From: Bacillota bacterium
GTDB lineage: Bacteria > Bacillota > Sulfobacillia > JAIMAT01
Direction of reading: 5' to 3'
DNA: 43,643 nucleotides
Assembly: GCA_023511835.1 (NCBI GenBank)
Contig: JAIMAT010000010.1
Location: 1 to 43,643, forward strand
The notes beneath the pieces were generated by a model. It did not search any database. It was not told the DNA's origin and saw nothing but the letters and a program-made list of their open reading frames with translations. Below are positions 32,291-40,350 of this stretch, piece by piece. Made by a program: the position numbers and the translations under genes. Position 1 is the stretch's first letter; each line of letters opens with the position of its first letter.

Positions 32291-33208
32291 ATGCAGCCTT
32301 CGATGGAACGGGAAGCCGTCTACGAAGACGAGATCGACCTGCGCGAGCTGGTGGCCACGCTGGTGCGCAGGAAGTGGTGGATCGCCGGCGTCACCCTGAT
32401 CGCGCTGGCGGTGGCCGGCGTCCTCAGCTTCGCCGTCCTTCCTCCGACGTACGCCGTCTCCGTGCAGGTGGCGCCGCCGGCCAACCAAGCGCTCCTAGAC
32501 ATGATCTACGGTATGGATTCCGCTGTCCAAGGCTCGGCGGGATCGACCGGCAACGCCACCGGACAGTCGGAGATCCAGGCTTATACGGCGATGGCATCTT
32601 CCGACGTCGTCCTCGCCCAGGTGGCCCGGGAGGTAGGGTGGCAGAAGAACTACAGCGAGCTGCAGCAAAGCTTCGCCGTCCAGGCGGACAGCAACGGCGG
32701 CACCCTGACGGTCACGGCGCGGGCGCCCAGCGCGGAGGAGGCCTACCGGCTGGCGACAGCATGGCGGCGGGCCTTCGTCGGCGCCGCCGTCAACCTGGCC
32801 AGACAGCAGCTGGACCTCCAGATCCAGGTGGGCGAGCGGCGGGTGGCGGGTGAAGAGGCCGCGCTCGACCGGCTGCAGGCCACCCTCGGGCCGGGTGGAA
32901 ACCCCAGCACTGCGACGATGATCTCAGTCGCCGCCGTCGGCCAAGTGCTGGCCCAGGCCCAGGGCGACCTCGACCGCTTGCTGGCGCTGCGCCAGTCCGT
33001 CGACGCGGTGGCGGCGCCCACCGTCCTCCAGGACGCGCGCCTGCCCGAGGCTCCGGTGGCGCCGCGCAAGGCGCTCAACCTGGCGGTGGCGCTTGTGCTT
33101 GGCCTGATGGTGGGCGTACTCGCCGCCTTCTTCGCCGACTACTGGGCGCGGGGGCAGGAGGCGGTGCCGGAGGCGGCGGCCGACGGGGCGACGGCGAGCG
33201 GCCGCTGA
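32291..33208 (+). CDS. Wzz/YveK-like polysaccharide chain-length (co-polymerase) protein
   Basis: The gene encodes 305 aa from ATG 32291 with GGAGGT just upstream; the very long open frame before it is antisense to the lipoprotein. The protein has two membrane segments typical of Wzz: near the N-terminus (EIDLRELVATLVRRKWWIAGVTLIALAVAGVLSFAVLPPTYAVSVQV) and near the C-terminus (APVAPRKALNLAVALVLGLMVGVLAAFFADYWA, with the conserved Pro-rich lead-in). A coiled, helical extracellular region lies between. Such proteins set the chain length of exported polysaccharide, often with a tyrosine kinase partner. No glycosyltransferase or kinase is adjacent. Confidence 0.8.
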   Translation: MQPSMEREAVYEDEIDLRELVATLVRRKWWIAGVTLIALAVAGVLSFAVLPPTYAVSVQVAPPANQALLDMIYGMDSAVQGSAGSTGNATGQSEIQAYTAMASSDVVLAQVAREVGWQKNYSELQQSFAVQADSNGGTLTVTARAPSAEEAYRLATAWRRAFVGAAVNLARQQLDLQIQVGERRVAGEEAALDRLQATLGPGGNPSTATMISVAAVGQVLAQAQGDLDRLLALRQSVDAVAAPTVLQDARLPEAPVAPRKALNLAVALVLGLMVGVLAAFFADYWARGQEAVPEAAADGATASGR

Positions 33209-33214
33209 GGCCCG

Positions 33215-33718
33215 TCAGGCCGTCCCCGCCTGAGGCGAGCCGTCGGCGCGGCCCGCCTCCGCGGGACGCATCAGGTGGTAGCTGGCGGTGCCGATGGCCA
33301 CCAGCTCGCCCCGGGCGTCGACCACGTCGACGCTCAGGAAGGCGACCGTCCGGCCGATGCGCCGGATGCGCGCCGTGGCCCGCAGGCGCTCGGACTCCAG
33401 CGTCGCCCCGTGGACGAACTCCACGTGCAGGTCGATGGTGGCGTGGCGCGTGCCCGGGGCCGTGTTGGCCACCACGGCGACGCCCGCCGCGGTGTCGACC
33501 AGGGTGGCGATGAAGCCGCCGTGGACGCGGCCCGCCATCTGCAGGTGGCGGCGCTCCACGGGCATCTCCACCACCGCTTCCTGGTCGGAGACGCGCACGG
33601 GCACGAGGCCCAGCAGCTCCCAGGCGGGATTGTCGGGGAGCAGGGAGCGATCGAAGGGAAAGGCGGCGCCGGCGGCGCCGGCTGACGGCGGAAGACCCTG
33701 GACGCCCAGCGCGACCAC
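33215..33718 (-). CDS. Hotdog-fold thioesterase (PaaI/YdiI-like)
   Basis: The gene encodes up to 167 aa from GTG 33718, whose ribosome-binding site overlaps it, so the true start is uncertain. The hotdog core is clear: MPVERRHLQMAGRVHGGFIATLVDTAAGVAVVA with the catalytic HGGFIATLVDT motif, then TIDLHVEFVHGATLESERLRATARIRRIGRTVAFLSVDVVDARGELVAIGTASYHL. Members hydrolyse acyl-CoA esters, commonly aromatic or short-chain. It converges with the Wzz-like gene 6 nt away. The downstream substrate context is unclear. Confidence 0.85.
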   Translation of the reverse strand: MVALGVQGLPPSAGAAGAAFPFDRSLLPDNPAWELLGLVPVRVSDQEAVVEMPVERRHLQMAGRVHGGFIATLVDTAAGVAVVANTAPGTRHATIDLHVEFVHGATLESERLRATARIRRIGRTVAFLSVDVVDARGELVAIGTASYHLMRPAEAGRADGSPQAGTA

Positions 33719-33758
33719 CTCCCGGGGGTCGAGATGAGCATACCAGAGCCGCCGGCAG

Positions 33759-34112
33759 CTAGCTTCGTAGCAGTTCCTCGCGCGCCTCGCCGCCGGGGTA
33801 GCGGTCGGGGCGGACGGTCAGCTCGCCCGGCTCGGCGCGGAGGCGGAGCCGGTAGGCGCCCTCGCCCAGCCGCTCCACGCCGGCGACGGCGTCGGCGCGG
33901 GCGGAGAGGACCGCCCCCTGTGCGTGGATGTCGAGCCGCCCCTCCACCATCTCGCACTCCTCCGGACGGAAGCGGAAGGCGACCGCCCAGCCGTCGGCCA
34001 GGCGGTAGGCGACCTTCAGCGTCTCCCGGCGCGAGCGCAGCTCCTCCACCATCCGCTCCAGCTCGCGCGTGACGGCGCCGAGGCCGGCTTCCGTGGTCGC
34101 CAAGGCCAACAC
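33759..34112 (-). CDS. Hypothetical protein
   Basis: The gene encodes ~117 aa with start at GTG 34112 or a TTG a few codons later; the frame is open to 34148. I do not recognise a family. It is a small, charged alpha/beta-looking protein: a helix (LGAVTRELERMVEELRSRRETLKVAYRLADGW) followed by beta-rich segments (AVAFRFRPEECEMVEGRLDIHAQGAVLSARADAVAGVERLGEGAYRLRLRAEPGELTVRPDRY). It contains no signal peptide or cysteine motif beyond one Cys. It lies between the thioesterase and the GNAT fusion gene on the same strand, with 40- and 85-nt gaps, so a common transcript is possible. Confidence 0.5.
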   Translation of the reverse strand: MLALATTEAGLGAVTRELERMVEELRSRRETLKVAYRLADGWAVAFRFRPEECEMVEGRLDIHAQGAVLSARADAVAGVERLGEGAYRLRLRAEPGELTVRPDRYPGGEAREELLRS

Positions 34113-34197
34113 CCCCCGGCTAGGATGCGCCGGCGGCGGCCGTCGCATGCCGGGCGGCTCACGCCGGGCGGCGGCCCGTGCCGCGAGACGGGCCGGC

Positions 34198-36597
34198 TCA
34201 GGGGCGGGCCACGGCCACGCGCGGGGCGGGCGCGCAGGCGCGGGGCGGCAGCGGGCGCACGTCGGGGAGCTCCAGGCGGCGGAGCTCGGGCACTTCCTCA
34301 GCCAGGCGCGAGAGGCGCAGGAAGAGGTCGGCCAGGCAGGCGACCGCCTCCGCCGGCGCCCCCTCGCCCAGTGCCGCCGCGGCCAGGTCGGCGGCCTCCA
34401 GGTCGGTCAGCGGCGTGATGCGGGCCAGCGGCTCGCCCAGGGGGACGAACTCGCCGCGGCGGGCGGTGGGCGCCAGGCGCCGCACCAGGAGGAGCGGCCC
34501 GAAGAGCGGGTCCGGCTCCACCGTCACCGCCAGCCGGAGCCCCCGCTCGGGCGCCCGCGACGGCTCCACCTCCAGGCCCGCGGCGGCCACCACCGCCTCC
34601 GCCTCCTCGGCGGGCAGCCAGCGCTCCTCCTCGTCGGGGGCCAGCCGCTCCAGCGCCTCGCGCGCCAGCTGGCGCGCCCGCTCCACGTCGGCCCCCTCCA
34701 GGTCGGGGATGCGGCCGCGCGGCCGGCGGCGGAAGGCCGCGTAGCGCGCTGCCCGCGCCAGCGCCCGCACCGTCCGCTCGGGGAAGGGGTAGACGGGCAG
34801 GCGGCGCGCCTCCGGATCCAGGAAGCGGACGGCGTAGGCGCGCTCGGCGGAGGGCAGGAAGTTGGCCACCACCGGCTTGCGCACGCCCTCCGCCTCGGCC
34901 TCGCGCACGCCCTCCAGGAGCGCGCGCGCCACCGCCGCCTCGTCGGAGAGGCCGGCCGGGACGAAGAGGACGACGACGGCGTCCACCTCCGGGTCGCGCA
35001 GCACCTCGGGCAGCGCCCGCCGGTAGCCCTCCGCCAGCGCCTCGAAGCCCAGGTCGAGCGGCGGGCGGGCCAGGAGGAGCCCCTCGGCGCGCAGCGCGTC
35101 GACGGTGATGACGGCGCCGCCGGCGCTGTTGGTGACCACCGCCACGCGCTCGCCCGCCGGCAGCGGCTCGGCCTCGAGGACGGCGGCCACGTCGAAGAGC
35201 TCCTCCAGCGTGTCCGCGCGGATGATGCCCGCCTGGCGGAAGAGCGCCTCCACGGCCACCTCGCGCGCCTGGCCGGCGGCCTGGCGCGCCTCGGAGACCT
35301 GGACGCCGGCGGCGGTGCGCGCGCCGCGCACCACAAGGACCGGCTTCCTGGGGGTGATGCGGCGGCAGATGCGCGAGAACTTGCGCGGGTTGCCGAAGGA
35401 CTCCAGGTAGAGGGCGATCATCTCCGTCTCCGGGTCGTCCTCCCAGTACTGGAGGCAGTCGTTGCCCGAGACGTCGGCCTTGTTGCCCATGCTGACGAAG
35501 CTGGAGAGGCCGACGCCGATGCGGCTGAGCGCGTCCAGGATGGCCACGCCCAGCGCCCCCGACTGGCTGGCGAAGGCCAGCCGGCCGCGGGCGGGCAGGC
35601 GCGGGGCGAAGCTGGCGTTGAGGCGGACCGCCTCCGCCGTGTTGACGATGCCCAGGCAGTTGGGGCCCACCAGGCGGATGCCGGCGGCGCGCAGGCGGCG
35701 GACCACCTCCTGCTGGAGCGCCTCGCCCTCCGGCCCGGCGTCGGCGAAGCCGGCGGAGGTGATCAGCACCGCGCGGACGCGCGCCTGGACGCAGTCGTCC
35801 ACCACCTGCAGCACCTCGCGCGCCGGCACCACCACCACCGCCAGGTCGACCGGCTCGGGCAGGTCGCGCAGGCTGGGATAGGCGCGGACGGCCGCCACCG
35901 CGTGCGCCGAGGGGTTGACGGGGTAGACGACGCCCTGGAAGCCTCCCTCCAGCAGGTGGCGGAAGAGGAGGTGGCCCAGCCGCTGCGGGTCGCGCGAGGC
36001 GCCCACCACCGCCACCGTCGCCGGCCGGAAGAAGGGCTCGAGGGAGGCCGCGGTGGCCAGCTTCTCCCGCGTCTCCTGCAGCGCCCGGCTCCGCTCGGTG
36101 GCGCCCAGGGGGAGGACCATGCGCACCGCCCCGTCCTCCCAGCGCTCGCGGGTCTCGTAGCCCGAGTCGTAGAGCACCTGGATCATCCTGCGGTTGGCGG
36201 GCAGCACCACCGCCTCGAAGCGCTGGTAGCCGGCCCGCCAGGCCGCCTCGGCCAAGTGCTCCAGGAGGAGCGTGCCCAGCCCGCGCCCCTGGTAGCGGTC
36301 GTCCACCAGAAAGGCCACCTCGGCCGTCCCCGGCTCGCCCGCGGGCGCGTAGTTGCCCACCGCCAGGAAGCGCTCCCCCGCCTCGCAGACCAGCGCCAGC
36401 GCCTCGCGCCCGTCGCCCGCCAGGAGCCGCTCCAGCTCCCGCTCGCTCACCTCGCGCACGGCGTGGAAGAAGCGGAAGTAGAGGCTGTCCGGCGAGGCGC
36501 TGCGGAAGAGCTCGCGCAGCCGCTCCCGGTCGCGCGCCTCGCGGCCGAGCGGGCGCAGCTCCGCCACCGTGCCGTCGCGCAGGATGACGCGCGCCAC
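34198..36597 (-). CDS. GNAT acetyltransferase fused to acyl-CoA-synthetase-like (NDP-forming) domains
   Basis: The gene encodes 799 aa from GTG 36597, immediately after the GH1 gene stop. Residues 1-165 are a GNAT domain (acetyl-CoA loop VDDRYQGRGLGTLLLEHL, 98-115). From ~185 a CoA-binding Rossmann domain (VAVVGASRDPQRLGHLLFRHLLEGGF) and succinyl-CoA-ligase-like domains follow (VGPNCLGIVNT, FASQSGALG, VSMGNKADVSGNDCLQYW). The layout matches protein lysine acetyltransferases with N-terminal GNAT, which control acetyl-CoA synthetase-type enzymes. Two catalytic features are missing: the SHTG phospho-His motif reads VSEARQ (434-439), and the ATP-grasp part appears internally shortened before VEPDPLFGP. 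The synthetase half is thus probably a sensor, not an enzyme. Confidence 0.8.
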   Translation of the reverse strand: MARVILRDGTVAELRPLGREARDRERLRELFRSASPDSLYFRFFHAVREVSERELERLLAGDGREALALVCEAGERFLAVGNYAPAGEPGTAEVAFLVDDRYQGRGLGTLLLEHLAEAAWRAGYQRFEAVVLPANRRMIQVLYDSGYETRERWEDGAVRMVLPLGATERSRALQETREKLATAASLEPFFRPATVAVVGASRDPQRLGHLLFRHLLEGGFQGVVYPVNPSAHAVAAVRAYPSLRDLPEPVDLAVVVVPAREVLQVVDDCVQARVRAVLITSAGFADAGPEGEALQQEVVRRLRAAGIRLVGPNCLGIVNTAEAVRLNASFAPRLPARGRLAFASQSGALGVAILDALSRIGVGLSSFVSMGNKADVSGNDCLQYWEDDPETEMIALYLESFGNPRKFSRICRRITPRKPVLVVRGARTAAGVQVSEARQAAGQAREVAVEALFRQAGIIRADTLEELFDVAAVLEAEPLPAGERVAVVTNSAGGAVITVDALRAEGLLLARPPLDLGFEALAEGYRRALPEVLRDPEVDAVVVLFVPAGLSDEAAVARALLEGVREAEAEGVRKPVVANFLPSAERAYAVRFLDPEARRLPVYPFPERTVRALARAARYAAFRRRPRGRIPDLEGADVERARQLAREALERLAPDEEERWLPAEEAEAVVAAAGLEVEPSRAPERGLRLAVTVEPDPLFGPLLLVRRLAPTARRGEFVPLGEPLARITPLTDLEAADLAAAALGEGAPAEAVACLADLFLRLSRLAEEVPELRRLELPDVRPLPPRACAPAPRVAVARP

Positions 36598-36600
36598 CGC

Positions 36601-37860
36601 CTATCCCTCCTCGCGCAGCCCGGCCGCCTCGGGCGGCAGCGGCAGGAGGCGGCCCGCCCGCGCCATCTCGCCGTAGTAGCGCGCGCTGGGCCGTACCTCG
36701 CGGCGCTGGGTGGCGTAGTCGACGCCGATCAGGCCGAAGCGGGGGCGGAAGCCCTCCGCCCACTCGAAGTTGTCCAGGAGCGCCCAGTAGAAGTAGCCGC
36801 GCACGTCCAGCCCGCGTGCCAGCGCCGCCGCCACCTGCTCCAGATGGAGGCGGATCCAGAGCTGGCGCTCGCGGTCGTCCAGGGTGGCGATGCCGTTCTC
36901 CGTCACCACCACCGGGCGCCCGTAGGCGGCCGCCGCCTCCAGCGTCCGGCCCAGCCCGTCGGGCGCCCAGACCCAGCCCATCTGCGTCGTCCGCTGGCCG
37001 GGCAGGGCGCTGAGCGGGCTGAGCAGCCCCTGGAGGCGCCAGCTCCAGCGGCTCCAGCTGCGCGAGTAGTAGTTGAGGCCGACGAAGTCCTGCCGCTCGC
37101 GGATCCGCTCCAGGAAGTCCAGGTTGAAGAGCCGCCAGTGGAGCCGGGCGGCGCGCCGGTCGCCGGCCCGGCGCGGGTCCAGCGGCACGAAGTCGATCAT
37201 GTTCTGCGCCACGCCCGCCATCGCCGAGCCGCCGCCCAGCGCGTGCACCGCCTCCCAGGCGCGGCGGTGCGCCTCCGCCAGCGCCGCCAGCGCCCGCGCC
37301 GCCGCCCGCGGCGAGCGCAGCTGCGGCGGCCAGATCCCCGCCAGGAAGCCCTGCACCGCCAGCACCATGGGCTCGTTGACTGTCACCCACCACTCCACGC
37401 CGTGCGGTGCCAGCGCCCGCACCACGCGCTCCGCGTAGGCGGCGAAGCGCTCCGGCGCCCGCGGCCAGAGCCAGCCGCCGCGGTTGGCGAGCCAGCGCGG
37501 CAGCGTGAAGTGGTAGAGCGTCACCAGCGGCGTGACGCCCCGCTCCCGGCAGGCCTCCACCATGGCGGCGTAGTGCTCCAGCTCTCCCTCCGCGAAGTCG
37601 CCCGGGAAGGGCTCCACCCGCGCCCACTCCACGCCGAAGCGGTAGGCGTTCAGCCCCAGGTCGGCCAGCAGGCCGATGTCCTCGCGGAAGCGCCGGTAGT
37701 GGTCGGCCGCCAGCCCCGAGCGGTCGCCGCCGGCGACGTGGCCGGGCAGCTGCTCCCAGGCCCACCAGTCGCTCAGCCGGTTCTCGCCCTCCACCTGGTG
37801 ACCGCTGGTGGCCGCCCCCCAGAGGAAGCCGGCGGGGAAGCGGAAGTCCTCGGGGACCAT
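36601..37860 (-). CDS. GH1 family beta-glucosidase/beta-glycosidase
   Basis: The gene encodes 419 aa from ATG 37860, 7 nt after GAGGTGAG. It is a TIM-barrel retaining glycosidase: FRFPAGFLWGAATSGHQVEG at the N-terminus, the acid/base Glu163 in WVTVNEP, the catalytic nucleophile Glu321 in VVVTENGIA, FVGLNYYSRSW, and YFYWALLDNFEWAEGFRPRFGLIGVDY near the C-terminus. All catalytic residues are intact. It lacks a signal peptide, so it acts in the cytoplasm on imported disaccharides or glycosides. No sugar transporter is nearby. The 126-bp gap upstream contains a GATAAT-like box on the minus strand and no gene. Confidence 0.93.
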   Translation of the reverse strand: MVPEDFRFPAGFLWGAATSGHQVEGENRLSDWWAWEQLPGHVAGGDRSGLAADHYRRFREDIGLLADLGLNAYRFGVEWARVEPFPGDFAEGELEHYAAMVEACRERGVTPLVTLYHFTLPRWLANRGGWLWPRAPERFAAYAERVVRALAPHGVEWWVTVNEPMVLAVQGFLAGIWPPQLRSPRAAARALAALAEAHRRAWEAVHALGGGSAMAGVAQNMIDFVPLDPRRAGDRRAARLHWRLFNLDFLERIRERQDFVGLNYYSRSWSRWSWRLQGLLSPLSALPGQRTTQMGWVWAPDGLGRTLEAAAAYGRPVVVTENGIATLDDRERQLWIRLHLEQVAAALARGLDVRGYFYWALLDNFEWAEGFRPRFGLIGVDYATQRREVRPSARYYGEMARAGRLLPLPPEAAGLREEG

Positions 37861-37986
37861 GCGCGCTCACCTCGGACGCGATCTCGGCCGCCCCGCGCGG
37901 CACGCGAACGAAGGCGGCGGGCGCCGCGCCGGCCTCCGGCCGGCCCCGGGCCCACCGCCATTATCCGCCTCCCGCCGCCGGCCCGC

Positions 37987-38562
37987 TCAGAAGACGGTGC
38001 GCCGGCGGGCGAAGCGCTCCTGGACGTAGTCCAGCGTCTCGCCGAAGCGCTGGAAGTGCGTCACCTCCCTCTGCCGCAGGAAGGCGAGCACCCGCGAGAC
38101 GCGCTCGTCGTCCGAGAGGTCGAGCAGGTCCTCGTAGGTGGTGCGCGCCTTCTCCTCCGCCGCCATGTCCTCGTGCAGGCAGGTGACGGGGTCGTCGAAG
38201 GACTGGAAGTAGGTGGCCGTCCAGGGGACGCCGTTGGCGTCCTCCAGGAACATGGCGTAGCCGTGCTGGGCGTAGTGTCCGCCCAGCCCCGCCCGCTCCA
38301 GGTCGCGCGGGGAGGCGTCCTGGATCAGCTTCTGCACCAGCGTGCCCACCATCTCCATGTGGGCCAGCTCCTCGGTGCCGATGTCGGTCAGGATCGCCTT
38401 GCCCCGCCCCGTGGGCATGGCGAAGGACTGGGTCAGGTAGCGCCAGGCGGCGGTGAACTCGCCGTCCGGGCCGCCGAACTGGGTCATGATCACCTTGGCC
38501 AGCGCCGGGTTGGGCCGGGTGATCTCGATGGGGACCTCCAGCTGCTTGACAAAGACCCACAT
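37987..38562 (-). CDS. cotJC: Spore coat CotJC-type manganese catalase
   Basis: The gene encodes 191 aa from ATG 38562, with GGAGGAGG 7 nt upstream. It is a di-manganese catalase of the short CotJC kind: MWVFVKQLEVPIEI at the N-terminus, metal ligands E35 (DGEFTAAWRYLTQSF), E65/H68 (GTEELAHMEM), E136 (AAEEKARTTYEDL) and H169 (EVTHFQRFGE). Length is as for CotJC (~190 aa). It disproportionates hydrogen peroxide and is a spore coat component in endospore-formers. The operon order cotJA-cotJB-cotJC with tight spacing supports the call and shows that the host makes spores. Confidence 0.93.
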   Translation of the reverse strand: MWVFVKQLEVPIEITRPNPALAKVIMTQFGGPDGEFTAAWRYLTQSFAMPTGRGKAILTDIGTEELAHMEMVGTLVQKLIQDASPRDLERAGLGGHYAQHGYAMFLEDANGVPWTATYFQSFDDPVTCLHEDMAAEEKARTTYEDLLDLSDDERVSRVLAFLRQREVTHFQRFGETLDYVQERFARRRTVF

Positions 38563-38625
38563 GCCGCTCGCCTCCTCCGTGGCACCGCCTGGGCCGTCGA
38601 CTCGCCGCCTGCCGCCCGGCCCGCC

Positions 38626-38913
38626 TCAGGGGTCGGGCCCGCCCCAGAGCGGCCAGGGGAAGGGCGTCCGCGTCCACTGCCAGGGGTAGCCGCTGGGATC
38701 CTCGCCGTGGTTCATCAGAGGACCGAAGCGGCGCACCCACTCGCGGTGGAGCACCATCAGCTCGGAGACCAGCCGGTTGTAGTCGTCCAGCGCCCGCCGG
38801 TCGTCGGGGTGCGTGTCCAGGTAGAGGTTGATCTCCAGGGCGGCGAAGTGGAGCTGCTGCATGCGCAGCGAGAGCGCGTCGGGCGTCATCCCCTGCGCCT
38901 TCACCTCGTCCAT
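38626..38913 (-). CDS. cotJB: Spore coat protein CotJB
   Basis: The gene encodes 95 aa from ATG 38913, with GGGAGGTGG 7 nt upstream; the longer open frame is antisense to cotJA-region DNA. The CotJB pattern is clear: LSLRMQQLHFAALEINLYLDTHPDDRRALDDYNRLVSELMVLHREWVRRFGPLMNHG followed by WQWTRTPFPWPLWG. CotJB is a small coat protein required with CotJA for assembly of CotJC. It overlaps the 3' end of cotJA by 13 nt and is 63 nt upstream of cotJC. Confidence 0.9.
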   Translation of the reverse strand: MDEVKAQGMTPDALSLRMQQLHFAALEINLYLDTHPDDRRALDDYNRLVSELMVLHREWVRRFGPLMNHGEDPSGYPWQWTRTPFPWPLWGGPDP

Positions 38914-39389
38914 GCGCGGCCACCTCCCGCGGGCGTGCGCCAGGGCCGCCCCGTGTAGGGGCGCACCAGGTCGGGCCAGAGCGAGCCCTGGCGGAGCGCC
39001 TCCTCGAGCGGGAACTGGTTCCTGTAGGAAGCGGCGCTCTGGATGGGGACGAAGGCCATGGTCAGATCGATCCCCGCGGGGAGGACATAGCTCCCCGGCC
39101 CCGGCTGCGGGACGGCTCCGCCCGGTCCCGCCGGCGGCCAAGCCGGCAGGTCGGGAGGCAGGCCGGCCTCGGGACCGGGTCCGGCCCCCGGACCGGCTCC
39201 GGCGCCTCCCCCGCCCCAGTTGTCGTAAAAGCCCCCTTGCGCCGAGCCGCTCCCGGGCGCGGCCGCCTCCCCGGCGGGGAGGCCGGCGGCGGCCTCCCCG
39301 CCGCCCGCGCCGGCCGGCTGCCCGCCGCCCGGCGGCCCGCCGGCGGGTGCCGCCTCCGTGCCGCGACGTCGCCGCGGATCGCGCAGCAT
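38901..39389 (-). CDS. cotJA: Spore coat-associated CotJA-like protein with long low-complexity N-terminus
   Basis: The gene encodes 162 aa from ATG 39389, 6 nt after GGGAGGAG. Only the C-terminal ~55 residues match CotJA: LTMAFVPIQSAASYRNQFPLEEALRQGSLWPDLVRPYTGRPW, the short proline/aromatic coat motif. The first ~105 residues are Gly/Pro/Ala-rich (for example GGGGAGAGPGAGPGPEAG), about doubling the usual length of 60-80 aa. It is the first gene of the cotJ operon. No clear sporulation-sigma promoter could be read upstream. Confidence 0.8.
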   Translation of the reverse strand: MLRDPRRRRGTEAAPAGGPPGGGQPAGAGGGEAAAGLPAGEAAAPGSGSAQGGFYDNWGGGGAGAGPGAGPGPEAGLPPDLPAWPPAGPGGAVPQPGPGSYVLPAGIDLTMAFVPIQSAASYRNQFPLEEALRQGSLWPDLVRPYTGRPWRTPAGGGRAWTR

Positions 39390-40005
39390 CGCCTCTCCTC
39401 CCTTCCGACGTGGTCAAGCCAGCATATGGACGGCTTCCGGGAAGGGTGCGGCAGCCGCGGTGGCCGGAGGCGGAAAGCCTTGTCCTGCACGGGCTGGCGG
39501 TGTTGTCCAGCGCGTGCAGCGGTACCTGGAATCGGGGGCTGTCGGAGTCTTCGGTCCCCAATCTGCCCCCAACTGGGTTGGTAGTAATTAGGGAACCAGC
39601 AGACCTGGTTTGTCCCCAATCCCCTCCGAAGATCCAAGCGGGGCGACCCCTCCGCCTTGGCCCCTCGGCGACGTAGCCGGTAGACCAAAGCGGGGATCCT
39701 CCCCGGAGGAACCGACCCGGCACGCTGGGGCAAGCAGTAGGGAGGAGGCACGTCAAGCGCATACCGAGCTGTAGGCAAAGATGCCGCCCGTGACGGCGGC
39801 CGTCGCCTGTATCCCAGGTCGTGGTGGAAAAGTCCCGGATGAGCTGAGTTTCCTCCAGCTACGACCGAGGGAACAGACCGAGGTGAAGCCGGACAGGTCG
39901 GCCGGTTCCCGGGACCGAGATTCGGACGCCAGAAGAGCCGGCCGTGGCTGAACCTGGAGACTGCTGGCGCGCGGATTCGATAACGAGGGCGTCGCCTTCG
40001 ACATA
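39390..40005. other. Gene-free accessory junction region
   Basis: There is no supportable gene between the cotJ operon start and the IstB remnant. The stretch contains two GTCCCCAATC repeats (39554-39621) and a GGCTTCCGGG (39430-39439) that also occurs beside the integrase (5908-5917). Codon-like organisation is absent on both strands. It looks like the decayed edge of an inserted segment. Confidence 0.5.
39554..39621 (+). repeat. Second pair of GTCCCCAATC direct repeats
   Basis: Perfect 10-mers at 39554-39563 and 39612-39621 are the same orientation as the pair at 5846-5867 beside the integrase. A degenerate GCCCCCAAC lies between. They may be integrase arm-type sites left by a related element. 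Confidence 0.45.
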
Positions 40006-40350
40006 TACACCGACAACACGAACTCGTCGACCGCGAATGGAGCGAGCGACAGAGCCGCCGGGTCCAGAGGCAGCTGGCAGCTGGAGGAGGCGCATCTGCG
40101 GCTCCCCACCTCGGTGGAGGCGACGACTTCGAGACCGCACCGGGTGGACAAGGCGTGGGTCCACCAGCTGGCCGAAGGGCGCTGGCTCCTGGAACGCCCC
40201 AACGCCTTGATCACCGGCCCTACGGGAGCTGGGAAGACCTTCGTGGCTTGCGCGCTCGGCAACGCCGCCTGCCGTCAGGGTTTCCGTTTCCGCTACTTGC
40301 GGCTCGCAAGACTCCTGAGCGAGCTCAACAGCGTCCCAGCTCGTGGCGGA
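40006..40350 (+). pseudogene. IstB-like (IS21 family) ATPase remnant
   Basis: The IstB helper ATPase is recognisable in two frames. Frame one reads HELVDREWSERQSRRVQRQL (to ~40074). After a tandem 7-bp duplication, CAGCTGG at 40071-40077 and 40078-40084, the match resumes in another frame: LEEAHLRLPTSVEA, LDKALV-like VDKAWVHQLAEGRWLLERPNALITGPTGAGKTFVACALGNAACRQGFRFRYLRLARLLSEL. Walker A GPTGAGKTF is intact. The N-terminal ~50 residues and everything after the LARLLSEL helix (including Walker B) are missing. IstA is absent. This is a dead fragment of an IS21-type element. Confidence 0.75.

Noticed and set aside
34069-38958. A 1629-codon open frame on the + strand
   Set aside because: It is antisense to five well-supported minus-strand genes (GNAT fusion, GH1, cotJC and others). 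High G+C suppresses stop codons, and the translation is low-complexity Arg/Gln/Leu/Ala without any family motif.
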